Assembly (NCBI RefSeq): GCF_012277075.1
Contig: NZ_JAAXMT010000003.1
Location: 62,001 to 126,000 of the forward strand
Direction: 5' to 3'
From: Streptococcus alactolyticus
GTDB taxonomy: Bacteria > Bacillota > Bacilli > Lactobacillales > Streptococcaceae
Length of the DNA stretch: 64,000 bases
Shown here: piece by piece, positions 54,960-63,548 of the stretch
Position numbering within the stretch: position 1 is the stretch's first letter
Layout: each line of letters begins with the position of its first letter
Notes under the pieces: generated by a model
Database searches by the model: none
Seen by the model: only the letters and a program-made list of their open reading frames with translations
What the model was told of the DNA's origin: nothing
Program-made: the position numbers and the translations under genes

Positions 54960-55001
54960 AAAGGAGTAGGACGTTGTGAGATGCGTCCTTATTATCTTAT
55001 G
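54960..55001 (+). promoter_or_regulatory. Ribosome site separated from the era start by a hairpin
   Basis: AAAGGAG (54960-54966) is 32 bases from the era ATG (54999). Between them AGGACG (54968-54973) pairs perfectly with CGTCCT (54984-54989). Folding out this hairpin leaves 10 bases of spacing. An in-frame ATG (54981) is inside the hairpin loop and would give a six-residue extension. Confidence 0.6.
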
Positions 55002-55895
55002 TTTAAATCAGGTTTTGTTGCTATTTTAGGTCGTCCAAATGTTGGAAAATCAACCTTTTTAAATCGTGTAATGGGTCAAAAAATTGCGATTATGAGTAAT
55101 AAAGCTCAAACAACGCGTAATAAAATCATGGGGATTTACACGACAGAAACAGAGCAAATCGTCTTTATCGACACACCAGGTATTCACAAACCTAAGACGG
55201 CTCTAGGCGATTTTATGGTGGAATCAGCTTATAGTACCTTGCGCGAAGTGGATACGGTACTCTTTATGGTGCCTGCCGATGAAAAACGTGGTAAGGGCGA
55301 TGACATGATTATCGAGCGTTTGAAAGAAGCTAAGGTGCCTGTTATCTTGGTTATCAACAAAATTGACAAGGTTCATCCTGACCAATTGTTGGAGCAAATC
55401 GATGATTTCCGTGACCAAATGGATTTCAAAGAAATTATCCCAATTTCAGCCCTTCAAGGTAACAATGTGGATAGATTGTTGACTGTCTTGACTGAGAATT
55501 TGGAAGAAGGTTTCCAATATTTCCCAGAGGACCAAATAACTGACCACCCTGAACGTTTCTTGGTATCTGAAATGATTCGTGAAAAAATCTTGACCCTCAC
55601 TGAACAAGAAGTGCCACACTCAGTTGCTGTTGTGGTGGATTCGATGAAACGCGACCCTGAAACGGATAAAATTCACATTCAAGCAACTATCATGGTGGAA
55701 CGAAACAGCCAAAAAGGCATTATTATCGGGAAACATGGTGCCATGTTGAAAAAAATTGGTACTTTAGCTCGCCGTGATATTGAAATCATGCTCGGTGATA
55801 AGGTTTATCTTGAAACATGGGTTAAAGTCAAGAAAAATTGGCGTGATAAAAAACTAGATTTGGCGGACTTTGGCTATAACGAAAAAGAATACTAA
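54999..55895 (+). CDS. era: GTPase Era
   Basis: A 298-residue ribosome-assembly GTPase. G1 GRPNVGKST (11-19), G3 DTPGIH, G4 NKID and a C-terminal KH domain ([20 protein letters not shown]) that binds the 3' end of 16S rRNA. The family start [11 protein letters not shown] is at 54999. It follows dgkA in the conserved order. Confidence 0.97.
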   Translation: MFKSGFVAILGRPNVGKSTFLNRVMGQKIAIMSNKAQTTRNKIMGIYTTETEQIVFIDTPGIHKPKTALGDFMVESAYSTLREVDTVLFMVPADEKRGKGDDMIIERLKEAKVPVILVINKIDKVHPDQLLEQIDDFRDQMDFKEIIPISALQGNNVDRLLTVLTENLEEGFQYFPEDQITDHPERFLVSEMIREKILTLTEQEVPHSVAVVVDSMKRDPETDKIHIQATIMVERNSQKGIIIGKHGAMLKKIGTLARRDIEIMLGDKVYLETWVKVKKNWRDKKLDLADFGYNEKEY

Positions 55896-55931
55896 AAGAG
55901 ATAGCTTTTGCTAAACTCTGAGATCTTACAG

Positions 55932-55983
55932 AAAGGAAAATCAAGCAGTCTAAAGGTTTAGGCTGCTTGCTAGTGTTGTTATG
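55932..55983 (+). promoter_or_regulatory. Ribosome site separated from the mutM start by a long hairpin
   Basis: AAAGGA (55932-55937) is 43 bases from the mutM ATG (55981). A 12-bp stem (55942-55969; CAAGCAG-T-CTAA with TTAG-G-CTGCTTG, one U-G pair, loop AGGT) lies between. Folded, about 15 bases remain. No T run follows, so it is not a terminator. Confidence 0.58.
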
Positions 55984-56802
55984 CCTGAATTACCTGAAGT
56001 TGAAACCGTTAGACGAGGTTTGGAAAAGTTGATTTTGGGGCGTAAAATTGAAGCCATTGACGTGCGTGTGCCTAAACTGATAAAGACAGGTATCGAAGCC
56101 TTTGAAATAGACCTAATTGGGCAAACGTTTCAGGCCATTGGCCGACGTGGTAAATATTTGTTGCTGCAATTAGATAGGCAAGTGATTGTGTCCCATCTGC
56201 GTATGGAAGGAAAATACCTGCTTTTTCCACAAGAAGTTCCTGAAAACAAGCATTTTCACGTCTTTTTCACGTTAGATGATGGCTCAACCTTGGTTTACCA
56301 AGATGTCCGCAAGTTTGGCACAATGGAATTGTTGTTGCCTGAGCAAGTTGAGCCTTATTTCCAAAATAGGAAGCTTGGGCCAGAGCCAACCAAAGCGGCT
56401 TTTGATTTAGCAACTTTTGAAAAGCAACTGGGACAATCAAAAAAACTGATAAAACCGCATCTTTTGGACCAAACGTTGGTGGTTGGCTTGGGTAATATCT
56501 ACGTCGATGAGGTGCTTTGGGCAGCAAAAATTCATCCAGAACGTATGAGTTCGACCCTGACAAGTCCTGAAATCACCTTGCTTCATGACGAGATTATTCG
56601 TATTTTGCAGTTGGCCATTGAAAAAGGTGGAACAACGGTTCGAACGTATCAGAATGCCTTTGGTGAAAATGGCCGCATGCAGGATTTTTTGCAGGTTTAT
56701 GGCAAAACAGGTCAGCCTTGCCCACGTTGTGGAACGCCTATTGAAAAAATCAAGGTGGGCGGGCGTGGCACGCATATTTGTCCGAGGTGCCAAAAACGAT
56801 GA
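55981..56802 (+). CDS. mutM: Formamidopyrimidine-DNA glycosylase
   Basis: Excises 8-oxoguanine and formamidopyrimidines. The 273-residue enzyme has the catalytic N-terminal PELPEVE (Pro2, Glu3), the H2TH region and the C-terminal zinc finger [24 protein letters not shown]. Its TGA overlaps the coaE ATG (ATGA). Confidence 0.97.
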   Translation: MPELPEVETVRRGLEKLILGRKIEAIDVRVPKLIKTGIEAFEIDLIGQTFQAIGRRGKYLLLQLDRQVIVSHLRMEGKYLLFPQEVPENKHFHVFFTLDDGSTLVYQDVRKFGTMELLLPEQVEPYFQNRKLGPEPTKAAFDLATFEKQLGQSKKLIKPHLLDQTLVVGLGNIYVDEVLWAAKIHPERMSSTLTSPEITLLHDEIIRILQLAIEKGGTTVRTYQNAFGENGRMQDFLQVYGKTGQPCPRCGTPIEKIKVGGRGTHICPRCQKR

Positions 56803-57395
56803 CGAAGATAGTTGGTATTACAGGCGGCATTGCTTCTGGCAAATCAACGGTGGTAGCCCAGCTTTGCAAACACGGTTATCAGGTGATTGACGCTGACCAA
56901 GTGGTGCATGACTTGCAAAAAAAAGGTGGCAGGCTGTATCAAGCTCTGTTTGATTGGCTAGGTGATGCCATTTTACAGGACAATGGTGAACTTGACCGTC
57001 AAGCCTTAGGGCAAGCAATTTTTGGAAATCAAGAGATGATGGCCAAGTCATCTGCTTTGCAAAACGATATTATTCGTCAGGAACTCGCCCAACGTCGTCA
57101 GGAACTTGCCAAAACGGAAAGCCTCTTTTTCATGGACATTCCCTTGTTGATTGAGTTGGATTATGTGGGTTGGTTCGATGCCATTTGGTTGGTGGTTGTG
57201 GACGATGAAATGCAGTTAAATCGCTTGATGGCGCGTAATCATCTCACGTTAGCTGAGGCCAAAAAGCGTATGGCTAGCCAAATGCCGACCAAAGAGAAAC
57301 TGGCTTATGCGGACCATATCTTAGATAATAATGGCGATAAAGCTGCCCTAGAGAAGCAAGTAGAAGTTCTATTGACAGACTTATCCCAACCTTAG
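56799..57395 (+). CDS. coaE: Dephospho-CoA kinase
   Basis: Last step of CoA synthesis; 198 residues. P-loop GGIASGKST (9-17), DADQVVHDL and the lid region [22 protein letters not shown] are diagnostic. Translationally coupled to mutM by ATGA. A fresh promoter follows it. Confidence 0.96.
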   Translation: MTKIVGITGGIASGKSTVVAQLCKHGYQVIDADQVVHDLQKKGGRLYQALFDWLGDAILQDNGELDRQALGQAIFGNQEMMAKSSALQNDIIRQELAQRRQELAKTESLFFMDIPLLIELDYVGWFDAIWLVVVDDEMQLNRLMARNHLTLAEAKKRMASQMPTKEKLAYADHILDNNGDKAALEKQVEVLLTDLSQP

Positions 57396-57456
57396 CTTTT
57401 TACGCTGTAAAAACAATTTCTTGTATAATCACTTTTCCATTAAGAAAAAAGTGTGC

Positions 57457-57462
57457 TATAAT
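57457..57462 (+). promoter_or_regulatory. Extended -10 upstream of the efflux gene
   Basis: TGCTATAAT (TATAAT at 57457-57462), with TTTTCC 17 bases before it as a weak -35. Confidence 0.55.
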
Positions 57463-57494
57463 ATCAATGATTTTTTTAGAAAGAAGGGGTTATT

Positions 57495-58700
57495 ATTAGT
57501 CGCGAAGTTAACTGGCAACAAAATCTCCGTATAGCTTGGCTCGGTAATTTCTTTACTGGGGCAAGCTTTTCACTTGTTATGCCATTCATGATTGTGTATA
57601 TTGAGGAATTAGGTGCTCCTAAGGATATGACTGACTGGTACGCTGGTTTGGCGGTTTCGCTGTCGGCACTAAGTTCAGCCTTGATTTCACCAGTGTGGGG
57701 GCGTTTTGCGGACCGTTATGGTCGTAAGCCAATGATGGTGCGGGCAAGTTTGGCCATGACCTTTACTATGGGGGGGTTAGCCTTTGTTCACAATGTGTAT
57801 TGGTTGTTGGCTTTGCGCGTGTTAAATGGTTTGCTTTCGGGTTATGTGCCCAATTCAACCGCTCTGATTGCTAGTCAAGTTCCCAAAGAACGTTCGGGTT
57901 ATGCTCTAGGAACCTTAGCAACAGGGGTTATTGGTGGAACCTTGGTGGGTCCTTTAATTGGTGGGGTATTAGCTCAGTGGCTAGGTATCCGCCACGTTTT
58001 TTTATTGGTCGGCTTTATCTTGTTACTTTGTAACTTGTTGACTTTCTTCTTTATCAAGGAAGATTTCAAGCCTGTTACCAAGGAAAAAGATTTATCAACC
58101 CGCGAAGTGTTTGAAGCAATTAAAGACAAACAAATCTTGATTGGCTTGTTTATCACCAGCATGACCATTCAAATTTCTGCGCAATCCATTGCTCCAATTT
58201 TGACCATGTACATTCGTCATTTGGGGCAAAAAGAAAATCTGATGTTTGTTTCAGGATTGATCGTTTCGGCGTTAGGTTTCTCAAGTATGCTTTCTAGCTC
58301 AAGCCTTGGAAAACTTGGGGATAAGATTGGTAACCACCGTTTGTTGCTTATTGCTCTTTTTTATAGTTTTTGCATGTATATCTTATCAGCCCTCTCCCAA
58401 AATACCCTCCAATTGGGAATTGTGCGTTTCTTCTACGGTTTTGGGACAGGGGCTTTGATGCCAAGTATCAATTCGCTTTTGAATAAGATTGCACCACGAG
58501 AAGGGATATCGCGAATCTTTAGTTACAATCAAACCTTTAGTTACTTAGGACAAGTTATTGGGCCATTCATTGGTTCAGCTGTTGCCACAGGTCTTGGCTA
58601 TCGTTCAGTCTTTTATGTAACCAGTCTGATTGTCCTAGCCAACTTTGTGTGGAGTTTGATTACCTTTAGAAAATATTTAACAGTTAAGGAAATAGTGTGA
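57495..58700 (+). CDS. MFS multidrug efflux transporter (PmrA-like), ATT start
   Basis: A 12-helix major facilitator. The A-motif [11 protein letters not shown] and 401-residue length match the pneumococcal PmrA drug pump, which is also followed by rpmG-secG. No ATG, GTG or TTG lies before residue 29. The reading frame from 57480 gives [22 protein letters not shown], aligning with the family start, and AGAAGGGG (57482-57489) is correctly placed for the ATT at 57495. The first standard start (57579) would lose most of the first membrane helix. So ATT is the likely initiator, or the start codon has mutated. Confidence 0.8.
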   Translation: MSREVNWQQNLRIAWLGNFFTGASFSLVMPFMIVYIEELGAPKDMTDWYAGLAVSLSALSSALISPVWGRFADRYGRKPMMVRASLAMTFTMGGLAFVHNVYWLLALRVLNGLLSGYVPNSTALIASQVPKERSGYALGTLATGVIGGTLVGPLIGGVLAQWLGIRHVFLLVGFILLLCNLLTFFFIKEDFKPVTKEKDLSTREVFEAIKDKQILIGLFITSMTIQISAQSIAPILTMYIRHLGQKENLMFVSGLIVSALGFSSMLSSSSLGKLGDKIGNHRLLLIALFYSFCMYILSALSQNTLQLGIVRFFYGFGTGALMPSINSLLNKIAPREGISRIFSYNQTFSYLGQVIGPFIGSAVATGLGYRSVFYVTSLIVLANFVWSLITFRKYLTVKEIV

Positions 58701-58843
58701 GAGTAAAGATTCATTTAACGTGTAGCAGTTGTGGTCAAAAAAATTATCTGACCAGTAAAAACAAAACCACCCATCCAGAACGGATTGAGGTACCCAAATA
58801 TTGTCCAAAAGAACGAAAAGTGACCCTACATATTGAATCTTGA
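58697..58843 (+). CDS. rpmG: 50S ribosomal protein L33
   Basis: A 48-residue protein, [18 protein letters not shown], ending [15 protein letters not shown]. It has C9, C12 and C36; the fourth zinc cysteine of a full CxxC pair is absent, as in some other Firmicute copies. It uses a GTG start overlapping the transporter stop (GTGTGA), with AAGGAA before it. Confidence 0.92.
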   Translation: MRVKIHLTCSSCGQKNYLTSKNKTTHPERIEVPKYCPKERKVTLHIES

Positions 58844-58878
58844 TAAGTTTTATGTTAAAATAGTATTGACCATAGTGT

Positions 58879-58922
58879 AGGAAGGAAAAAAGAATGCTTC
58901 GGTATTCTTGATGGCATAAATG
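58879..58922 (+). promoter_or_regulatory. Ribosome site separated from the secG start by a UUCG hairpin
   Basis: AGGAAGGA (58879-58886) is 33 bases from the secG ATG (58920). Between them an 8-bp stem, AAGAATGC / GTATTCTT (58890-58909, one wobble), is capped by C-TTCG-G, the very stable UUCG tetraloop. Folded, 13 bases remain. A two-codon ORF (ATG GCA TAA, 58911-58919) ends right at the secG ATG. Confidence 0.62.
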
Positions 58923-59156
58923 TACGACTTTTTATTAACCGTTTTACTGATTTTATCAGTTATTATTGTGATTTCGATTTTAATGCAACCACAAAAGAAT
59001 CCAAGTAGCAATGTCTTTGATAGTAATAGCTCTGAAGCTTTGTTTGAGCGTACAAAGGCACGTGGCTTTGAAGCATTCATGCAACGTTTTACAGCCATTT
59101 TGGTTTTCTTTTGGTTAGCCATTGCTTTAGTACTAGCAATCTTATCAAGTAACTAG
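58920..59156 (+). CDS. secG: Preprotein translocase subunit SecG
   Basis: A 78-residue protein with two membrane helices (about 2-22 and 57-76) joined by a loop with SSNVFDSNSSEALFERTKARGFEA, the SecG pattern. It stimulates SecYEG-dependent export. The start MYDFLLTVLL matches streptococcal SecG. Confidence 0.93.
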   Translation: MYDFLLTVLLILSVIIVISILMQPQKNPSSNVFDSNSSEALFERTKARGFEAFMQRFTAILVFFWLAIALVLAILSSN

Positions 59157-59158
59157 AT

Positions 59159-59190
59159 AGCGGTTAGGGACGGACTTTGTCTTAGCCGCT
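59159..59190 (+). other. Hairpin after secG
   Basis: AGCGGTTAGG pairs with CTTAGCCGCT (some wobble) right after the secG stop. It lacks a T run, and a true terminator follows 25 bases later. Confidence 0.45.
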
Positions 59191-59215
59191 CATCTTGAAT
59201 GGTGTCTAAGAACTC

Positions 59216-59242
59216 ATGAGCTGGTCAGTCAGCTCATTTTTT
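59216..59242 (+). terminator. Terminator after secG
   Basis: ATGAGCTG / CAGCTCAT stem, loop GTCAGT, then TTTTT. Confidence 0.85.
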
Positions 59243-59245
59243 ATT

Positions 59246-59356
59246 ATGAATGAAAGTGGTAAAAGCGAGTTCACAGTACTTGCTTTTCCAAATCAAGAGA
59301 TTAAAGGTGAGGATATAAAAGGCTTTTTAGAGGAAAAAGCCAAAAAAGCAGTATGA
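59246..59356 (+). CDS. Possible 36-residue small ORF coupled to rnr
   Basis: MNESGKSEFTVLAFPNQEIK and 16 further residues, ending in a TGA that overlaps the rnr ATG (ATGA). No clear ribosome site precedes it, and it directly follows the secG terminator. rnr has no well-placed ribosome site of its own, so translation of this ORF might deliver ribosomes to rnr. It could also be the remnant of a longer gene. I recognise no family. Confidence 0.35.
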   Translation: MNESGKSEFTVLAFPNQEIKGEDIKGFLEEKAKKAV

Positions 59357-61695
59357 TGAATGACAAAATTATAACGTATTTAGAAACACGAGAAAAAGTG
59401 ACGGTGAATGAATTAGCCGAGGCTTTGGAGATGACTGGAGCTAAGAAATTTCCTAAGCTGATTAAGGAAATTTCAACCCTTGAAAGTCAGGGAAAGTTGC
59501 GTTTTAATGACGCTGGTATGCTATCTTTGCGTAAGAAACAAGAAAAGAAAAAAGAAGTTACCGTTACAGGGATTTTTCGAGCAAATAAGGCAGGCTTTGG
59601 CTTTTTAATCGTTGATGAGAATGAAGACGATATGTTTATCGGTCGCAATGATGTTGGCTATGCGATTGATGGGGATACGGTTGAGGCAGTCATTAAAAAG
59701 CCTGCTAACCGTTTGAAAGGAACAGCTGCTGAAGCTAAAATTGTTGGTATTGTGGAACGCAGCCTGAAGACTGTTGTGGGGAAATTTATCCTCGATGATG
59801 AAAAGCCAAAATATGCTGGTTACATCAAATCTAAAAATCAAAAAATCCAACAAAAAATTTACATCAAAAAAGAGCCCGTGGTCTTGGACGGAACTGAGAT
59901 TATCAAGGTAGATATTGACAAGTACCCAACGCGTGGCCACGATTATTTTGTCGGTCAAGTGCGTGATATTGTGGGACATCAAGGCGATGTGGGGATTGAT
60001 GTCTTGGAGGTCTTGGAATCGATGGACATCGTGTCTGACTTTCCAGATGATGTGCTTGCGGAAGCCAATGCTGTGCCCAATGTACCAACAAACAAAGATT
60101 TGATTGGGCGAGTGGATTTGCGTCAAGAAGTGACGTTTACCATTGACGGTGCGGATGCCAAGGACTTGGACGATGCCGTACATATTAAATTGCTTGATAA
60201 TGGCCATTTTGAATTGGGTGTGCATATTGCGGACGTATCTTATTATGTGACAGAAGGCTCTGCCCTAAACCGTGAGGCAGTGGCGCGTGGAACTTCTGTT
60301 TATGTAACGGACCGTGTGGTACCTATGCTGCCTGAGCGTTTGTCAAATGGAATTTGTTCCCTCAATCCAAATGTGGACCGTTTGACGCAATCTTGTCTGA
60401 TGGAAATCGATCGCAAGGGTCGTGTGGTCAATCACCAAATTTGCCAATCAGTGATTAACACCACTTTCCGCATGACTTATAGTGATGTCAATGCTATCCT
60501 TGCTGGGGATGACGAATTGGCAGAAAAATACCAGCCGATTGTTGAATCGATTCACCACATGGCTGATTTGCACGCCATTTTGGAGAAAATGCGTGTGCGT
60601 CGTGGGGCTTTGAATTTTGATACCAATGAGGCAAAAATTATCATCAATGATAAAGGGATGCCTGTGGATATCGTCTTGCGTCAGCGTGGTGTAGCTGAAC
60701 GCATGATTGAGTCTTTCATGTTGGCAGCCAATGAAACTGTAGCAGAACATTTCTCAAAACGCAAATTGCCTTTTATCTATCGTATTCACGAAGAGCCTAA
60801 AGCAGAGAAATTGCAAAAATTCCTTGATTATGCAAGTATTTTTGGCATTCACATTCATGGGACGGCCAATAAAATCACCCAACAAGCCTTGCAAGAATTC
60901 ATGGCTAAGGTGGAAAATAAGCCAGGTGCAGACGTTTTGAACATGATGTTGCTGCGTTCGATGCAACAAGCCCGCTATTCAGAACACAATCATGGGCATT
61001 ATGGTCTGGCAGCAGAGTATTATACCCACTTTACCAGCCCAATTCGCCGTTATCCTGACCTTCTGGTTCACCGCATGATTCGCGAATACACGCAGGTCAC
61101 TGATGAGAAAATCGAGCATTTCAGACAAGTTATCCCTGAATTAGCCACTTCCTCATCAACCCTTGAACGCCGGGCTATCGACGCTGAACGCGTAGTAGAA
61201 GCCATGAAAAAAGCAGAATACATGGAAGAATACGTTGGCGAAGAGTTTGAAGGTGTGGTATCTAGCGTTGTCAAATTTGGTCTGTTTATTGAATTGCCAA
61301 ATACCATTGAAGGGTTGATTCACATCACGACTCTCCCAGAATTTTACAACTACAATGAGCGTACCATGACGCTGCAAGGTGAGAAGTCTGGCAAGGTCTT
61401 TCGTGTGGGGCAACCAATTAAGATTAAGTTGGTTCGTGCCGACAAGGAAACAGGCGACATTGACTTTGAATACCTACCAAGCGAGTATGACGTGATTGAA
61501 AAAGTGAAAAAATCCCGTAAGGACCGCTCTAACAAGGACAAACGCCGACCAAAATCAGACCAAGCAAAGGACCACAAATCTAAAAAACGCAGAGGCTCTA
61601 AACCAGCTAAAAAAGCATCTAAAAAATCAGGTAAGAAACCTTTTTACAAAGAGGTTGCCAAGAAAAAAAACGTAAAAAGAAATAAGTCGCTATAA
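59353..61695 (+). CDS. rnr: Ribonuclease R
   Basis: A 780-residue 3'-5' exoribonuclease that degrades structured RNA and works with tmRNA. Domains: N-terminal winged helix (1-60), cold-shock OB domains (~65-230), catalytic RNB domain (TIDGADAKDLDDAVHI near 265, with the metal-binding Asp cluster), S1 domain (~630-710) and a Lys-rich tail. smpB follows, matching the functional link. The ATG at 59353 or 59356 may be used. Confidence 0.96.
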   Translation: MMNDKIITYLETREKVTVNELAEALEMTGAKKFPKLIKEISTLESQGKLRFNDAGMLSLRKKQEKKKEVTVTGIFRANKAGFGFLIVDENEDDMFIGRNDVGYAIDGDTVEAVIKKPANRLKGTAAEAKIVGIVERSLKTVVGKFILDDEKPKYAGYIKSKNQKIQQKIYIKKEPVVLDGTEIIKVDIDKYPTRGHDYFVGQVRDIVGHQGDVGIDVLEVLESMDIVSDFPDDVLAEANAVPNVPTNKDLIGRVDLRQEVTFTIDGADAKDLDDAVHIKLLDNGHFELGVHIADVSYYVTEGSALNREAVARGTSVYVTDRVVPMLPERLSNGICSLNPNVDRLTQSCLMEIDRKGRVVNHQICQSVINTTFRMTYSDVNAILAGDDELAEKYQPIVESIHHMADLHAILEKMRVRRGALNFDTNEAKIIINDKGMPVDIVLRQRGVAERMIESFMLAANETVAEHFSKRKLPFIYRIHEEPKAEKLQKFLDYASIFGIHIHGTANKITQQALQEFMAKVENKPGADVLNMMLLRSMQQARYSEHNHGHYGLAAEYYTHFTSPIRRYPDLLVHRMIREYTQVTDEKIEHFRQVIPELATSSSTLERRAIDAERVVEAMKKAEYMEEYVGEEFEGVVSSVVKFGLFIELPNTIEGLIHITTLPEFYNYNERTMTLQGEKSGKVFRVGQPIKIKLVRADKETGDIDFEYLPSEYDVIEKVKKSRKDRSNKDKRRPKSDQAKDHKSKKRRGSKPAKKASKKSGKKPFYKEVAKKKNVKRNKSL

Positions 61696-61727
61696 CGTGA
61701 CGACAAAGGTTCAAGAGAGGTATCGCT

Positions 61728-62195
61728 ATGCCAAAAGGTGAAGGAAATGTCGTGGCCCAAAATAAAAAAGCTCGTCATGACTATAACATTATTGATACAA
61801 TTGAAGCAGGAATAGTCCTAGCAGGGACTGAAATCAAAAGCGTTCGTGCTGCTCGTATTCAACTAAAGGACGGCTACGCTCAAATTAAAAACGGAGAAGC
61901 TTGGCTCATTAATGTCCACATTTCTCCTTTTGAGCAAGGGAATATCTGGAATCAAGACCCCGACCGCACTCGAAAATTATTGCTGAAAAAACGTGAAATT
62001 GACAAATTAGCCAATGAATTAAAAGGAACAGGGATGACCCTCGTTCCTCTCAAGGTTTATTTGAAAAATGGCTTTGCTAAAGTCTTGCTCGGTGTGGCAA
62101 AAGGAAAACACGATTATGATAAGCGCGAATCCATCAAACGCCGCGAACAAGACCGCGATATCAAACGCCAAATGAAAAATTTCAATGCACGTTAA
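61728..62195 (+). CDS. smpB: SsrA-binding protein
   Basis: Binds tmRNA to rescue stalled ribosomes. The 155-residue protein has [28 protein letters not shown] and a basic C-terminal tail ([19 protein letters not shown]). AGAGAGGT precedes the start. The rnr-smpB order is conserved in streptococci. Confidence 0.97.
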   Translation: MPKGEGNVVAQNKKARHDYNIIDTIEAGIVLAGTEIKSVRAARIQLKDGYAQIKNGEAWLINVHISPFEQGNIWNQDPDRTRKLLLKKREIDKLANELKGTGMTLVPLKVYLKNGFAKVLLGVAKGKHDYDKRESIKRREQDRDIKRQMKNFNAR

Positions 62196-62202
62196 TCACC
62201 AT

Positions 62203-62229
62203 AAAAAAGCTCCGTGGTGAGCTTTTTTT
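62203..62229 (+). terminator. Terminator after smpB
   Basis: AAAAGCTC / GAGCTTTT, loop CGTGGT, then T run. Confidence 0.93.
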
Positions 62230-62350
62230 GTTTTTAGAACCGTTTAGGACTTAAAAATAACCATTTGTGACTAAGCTGTCCATTGTTTTGAAAAGTGTGC
62301 TATACTAGTAAGCATTAAGAAGATACCGAAAGGTGATAGAAGGGGTGATT

Positions 62351-62650
62351 ATGATGGGAATAAAATGGTTTTCAGGTGGTAAAGAGAGAAGAGAGGCAGC
62401 CTTACCTATTTTTGAGGAATTAATCGCATCAATGGCAAATGATAGCAAAAAAGAGCCTTTGAAGGCACTCTTGGTCAAGTACCGTCAGGAATTAAAAACA
62501 AGTGGTACCTCAACGCCTTTTATCTTTAATCAAATGAACATCGAACTGGTAAAGGTCATGGCAGATAATCACATTGTTTTATCCAAAGAACAATCCGACT
62601 TATTTAAAGCCTTGCAGCAGCTATCGGCTATCCGTTATGGTTATTATTAA
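62351..62650 (+). CDS. Bacteriocin immunity protein-like (pediocin-type)
   Basis: A 99-residue helical protein resembling the four-helix-bundle immunity proteins of class IIa/IIb bacteriocins: LPIFEELIASMANDSKKEPLK, then LKTSGTSTPFIFNQMN, ending LQQLSAIRYGYY, the usual 'RYGY' tail. No bacteriocin gene, leader peptide or transporter is next to it, so it is an orphan and may protect against bacteriocins of neighbours. The start at 62351 (or 62354) follows AAGGGG. Confidence 0.72.
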   Translation: MMGIKWFSGGKERREAALPIFEELIASMANDSKKEPLKALLVKYRQELKTSGTSTPFIFNQMNIELVKVMADNHIVLSKEQSDLFKALQQLSAIRYGYY

Positions 62651-62656
62651 GCAGTT

Positions 62657-62690
62657 AAAAAGGCTAGGACACAAGTCCTAGCCTTTTGGT
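62657..62690. terminator. Bidirectional terminator
   Basis: AAAAGGCTAGGAC / GTCCTAGCCTTTT, loop ACAA, between convergent genes. Confidence 0.93.
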
Positions 62691-62692
62691 TT

Positions 62693-63373
62693 TTAATCCC
62701 ACCAAGTGATGACTTCTTCGCGTGGTTTGCGTGAGCGTGGGTGTTTTGGGTCACGGAGGCGATAGCCAAAGGATACCATGCTGGCAATGCCTTCTTTGTC
62801 AGGGTCAATGATGCCTTCCTGAGCCAAAATAGTATTGACCTTGTCATAGTTGAAGCCCTCAATCGGGCAAGAATCAATGCCAATCATGCTAGCTGTGGTC
62901 ATCATATTGCCAAGAGCGATGTAGGTTTGCTTTGCTGTCCAATCAAACAAGGCTCTTGAATTATCAGCCATCTTCATGTCGTTTTTTTGGAAAGATTTAT
63001 AAGTCGCCAAGCGAGCATTGAGCTCTTCCTCACCAATAAACCCACGACGAATCAAGCTTTCTTTGACCGATTCAGAATCGTAGCGGGCATTTTTTTCTGC
63101 AAGGAGCAAGACAAAATGACTAGCAGTGTCCAGCTGGTATTGGGCACCCCAAGCGACGGCATTGAGTTCTTGACGCAGTTTGGCAATGTGTGGACGGTCC
63201 AAGACGACAAAACGCCAACCTTCTAATCCGATAGAAGAAGGGCTTAGCCAAGCACTATCCAAAATAAATTCCATATCCTCACGCGAAATGGCTTTGTCAT
63301 TATAGACACGAACGGCCACGCGGTTATCAAATGCAGCACGAACGGTTTCTTTGATGGTTTCTTTAGATGTCAT
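62693..63373 (-). CDS. Nitroreductase family protein
   Basis: An FMN-dependent nitroreductase-fold protein of 226 residues: RVAVRVYNDKAISREDMEFILDSAWLSPSSIGLEGW (FMN-binding start), IALGNMMTTASMIGIDSCPIEGF and the C-terminal SFGYRLRDPKHPRSRKP. It is closest in look to the NfnB/YfkO-type NAD(P)H oxidoreductases; the substrate is unknown. Start at ATG 63373, eight bases after AAAGGA. Confidence 0.87.
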   Translation of the reverse strand: MTSKETIKETVRAAFDNRVAVRVYNDKAISREDMEFILDSAWLSPSSIGLEGWRFVVLDRPHIAKLRQELNAVAWGAQYQLDTASHFVLLLAEKNARYDSESVKESLIRRGFIGEEELNARLATYKSFQKNDMKMADNSRALFDWTAKQTYIALGNMMTTASMIGIDSCPIEGFNYDKVNTILAQEGIIDPDKEGIASMVSFGYRLRDPKHPRSRKPREEVITWWD

Positions 63374-63548
63374 TGTCACATTCCTTTCTAGTTAATCATT
63401 GTTACTAAAATGACCATATCATTAGAATTAAGACTTGTTTTTTTTACCTATTTAAAATAAAATAGGGTTATCTATCTTTTATTTTACCACAAGAGATGCA
63501 AAACGTAGATACAATAGATAAAGCAAGACATAAGGAGGTCAATCAGTT

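Noticed and set aside
59605-60225. A 206-codon minus-strand frame inside rnr
   Set aside because: Antisense to a conserved RNase R domain, with no promoter or ribosome site and an unnatural composition.
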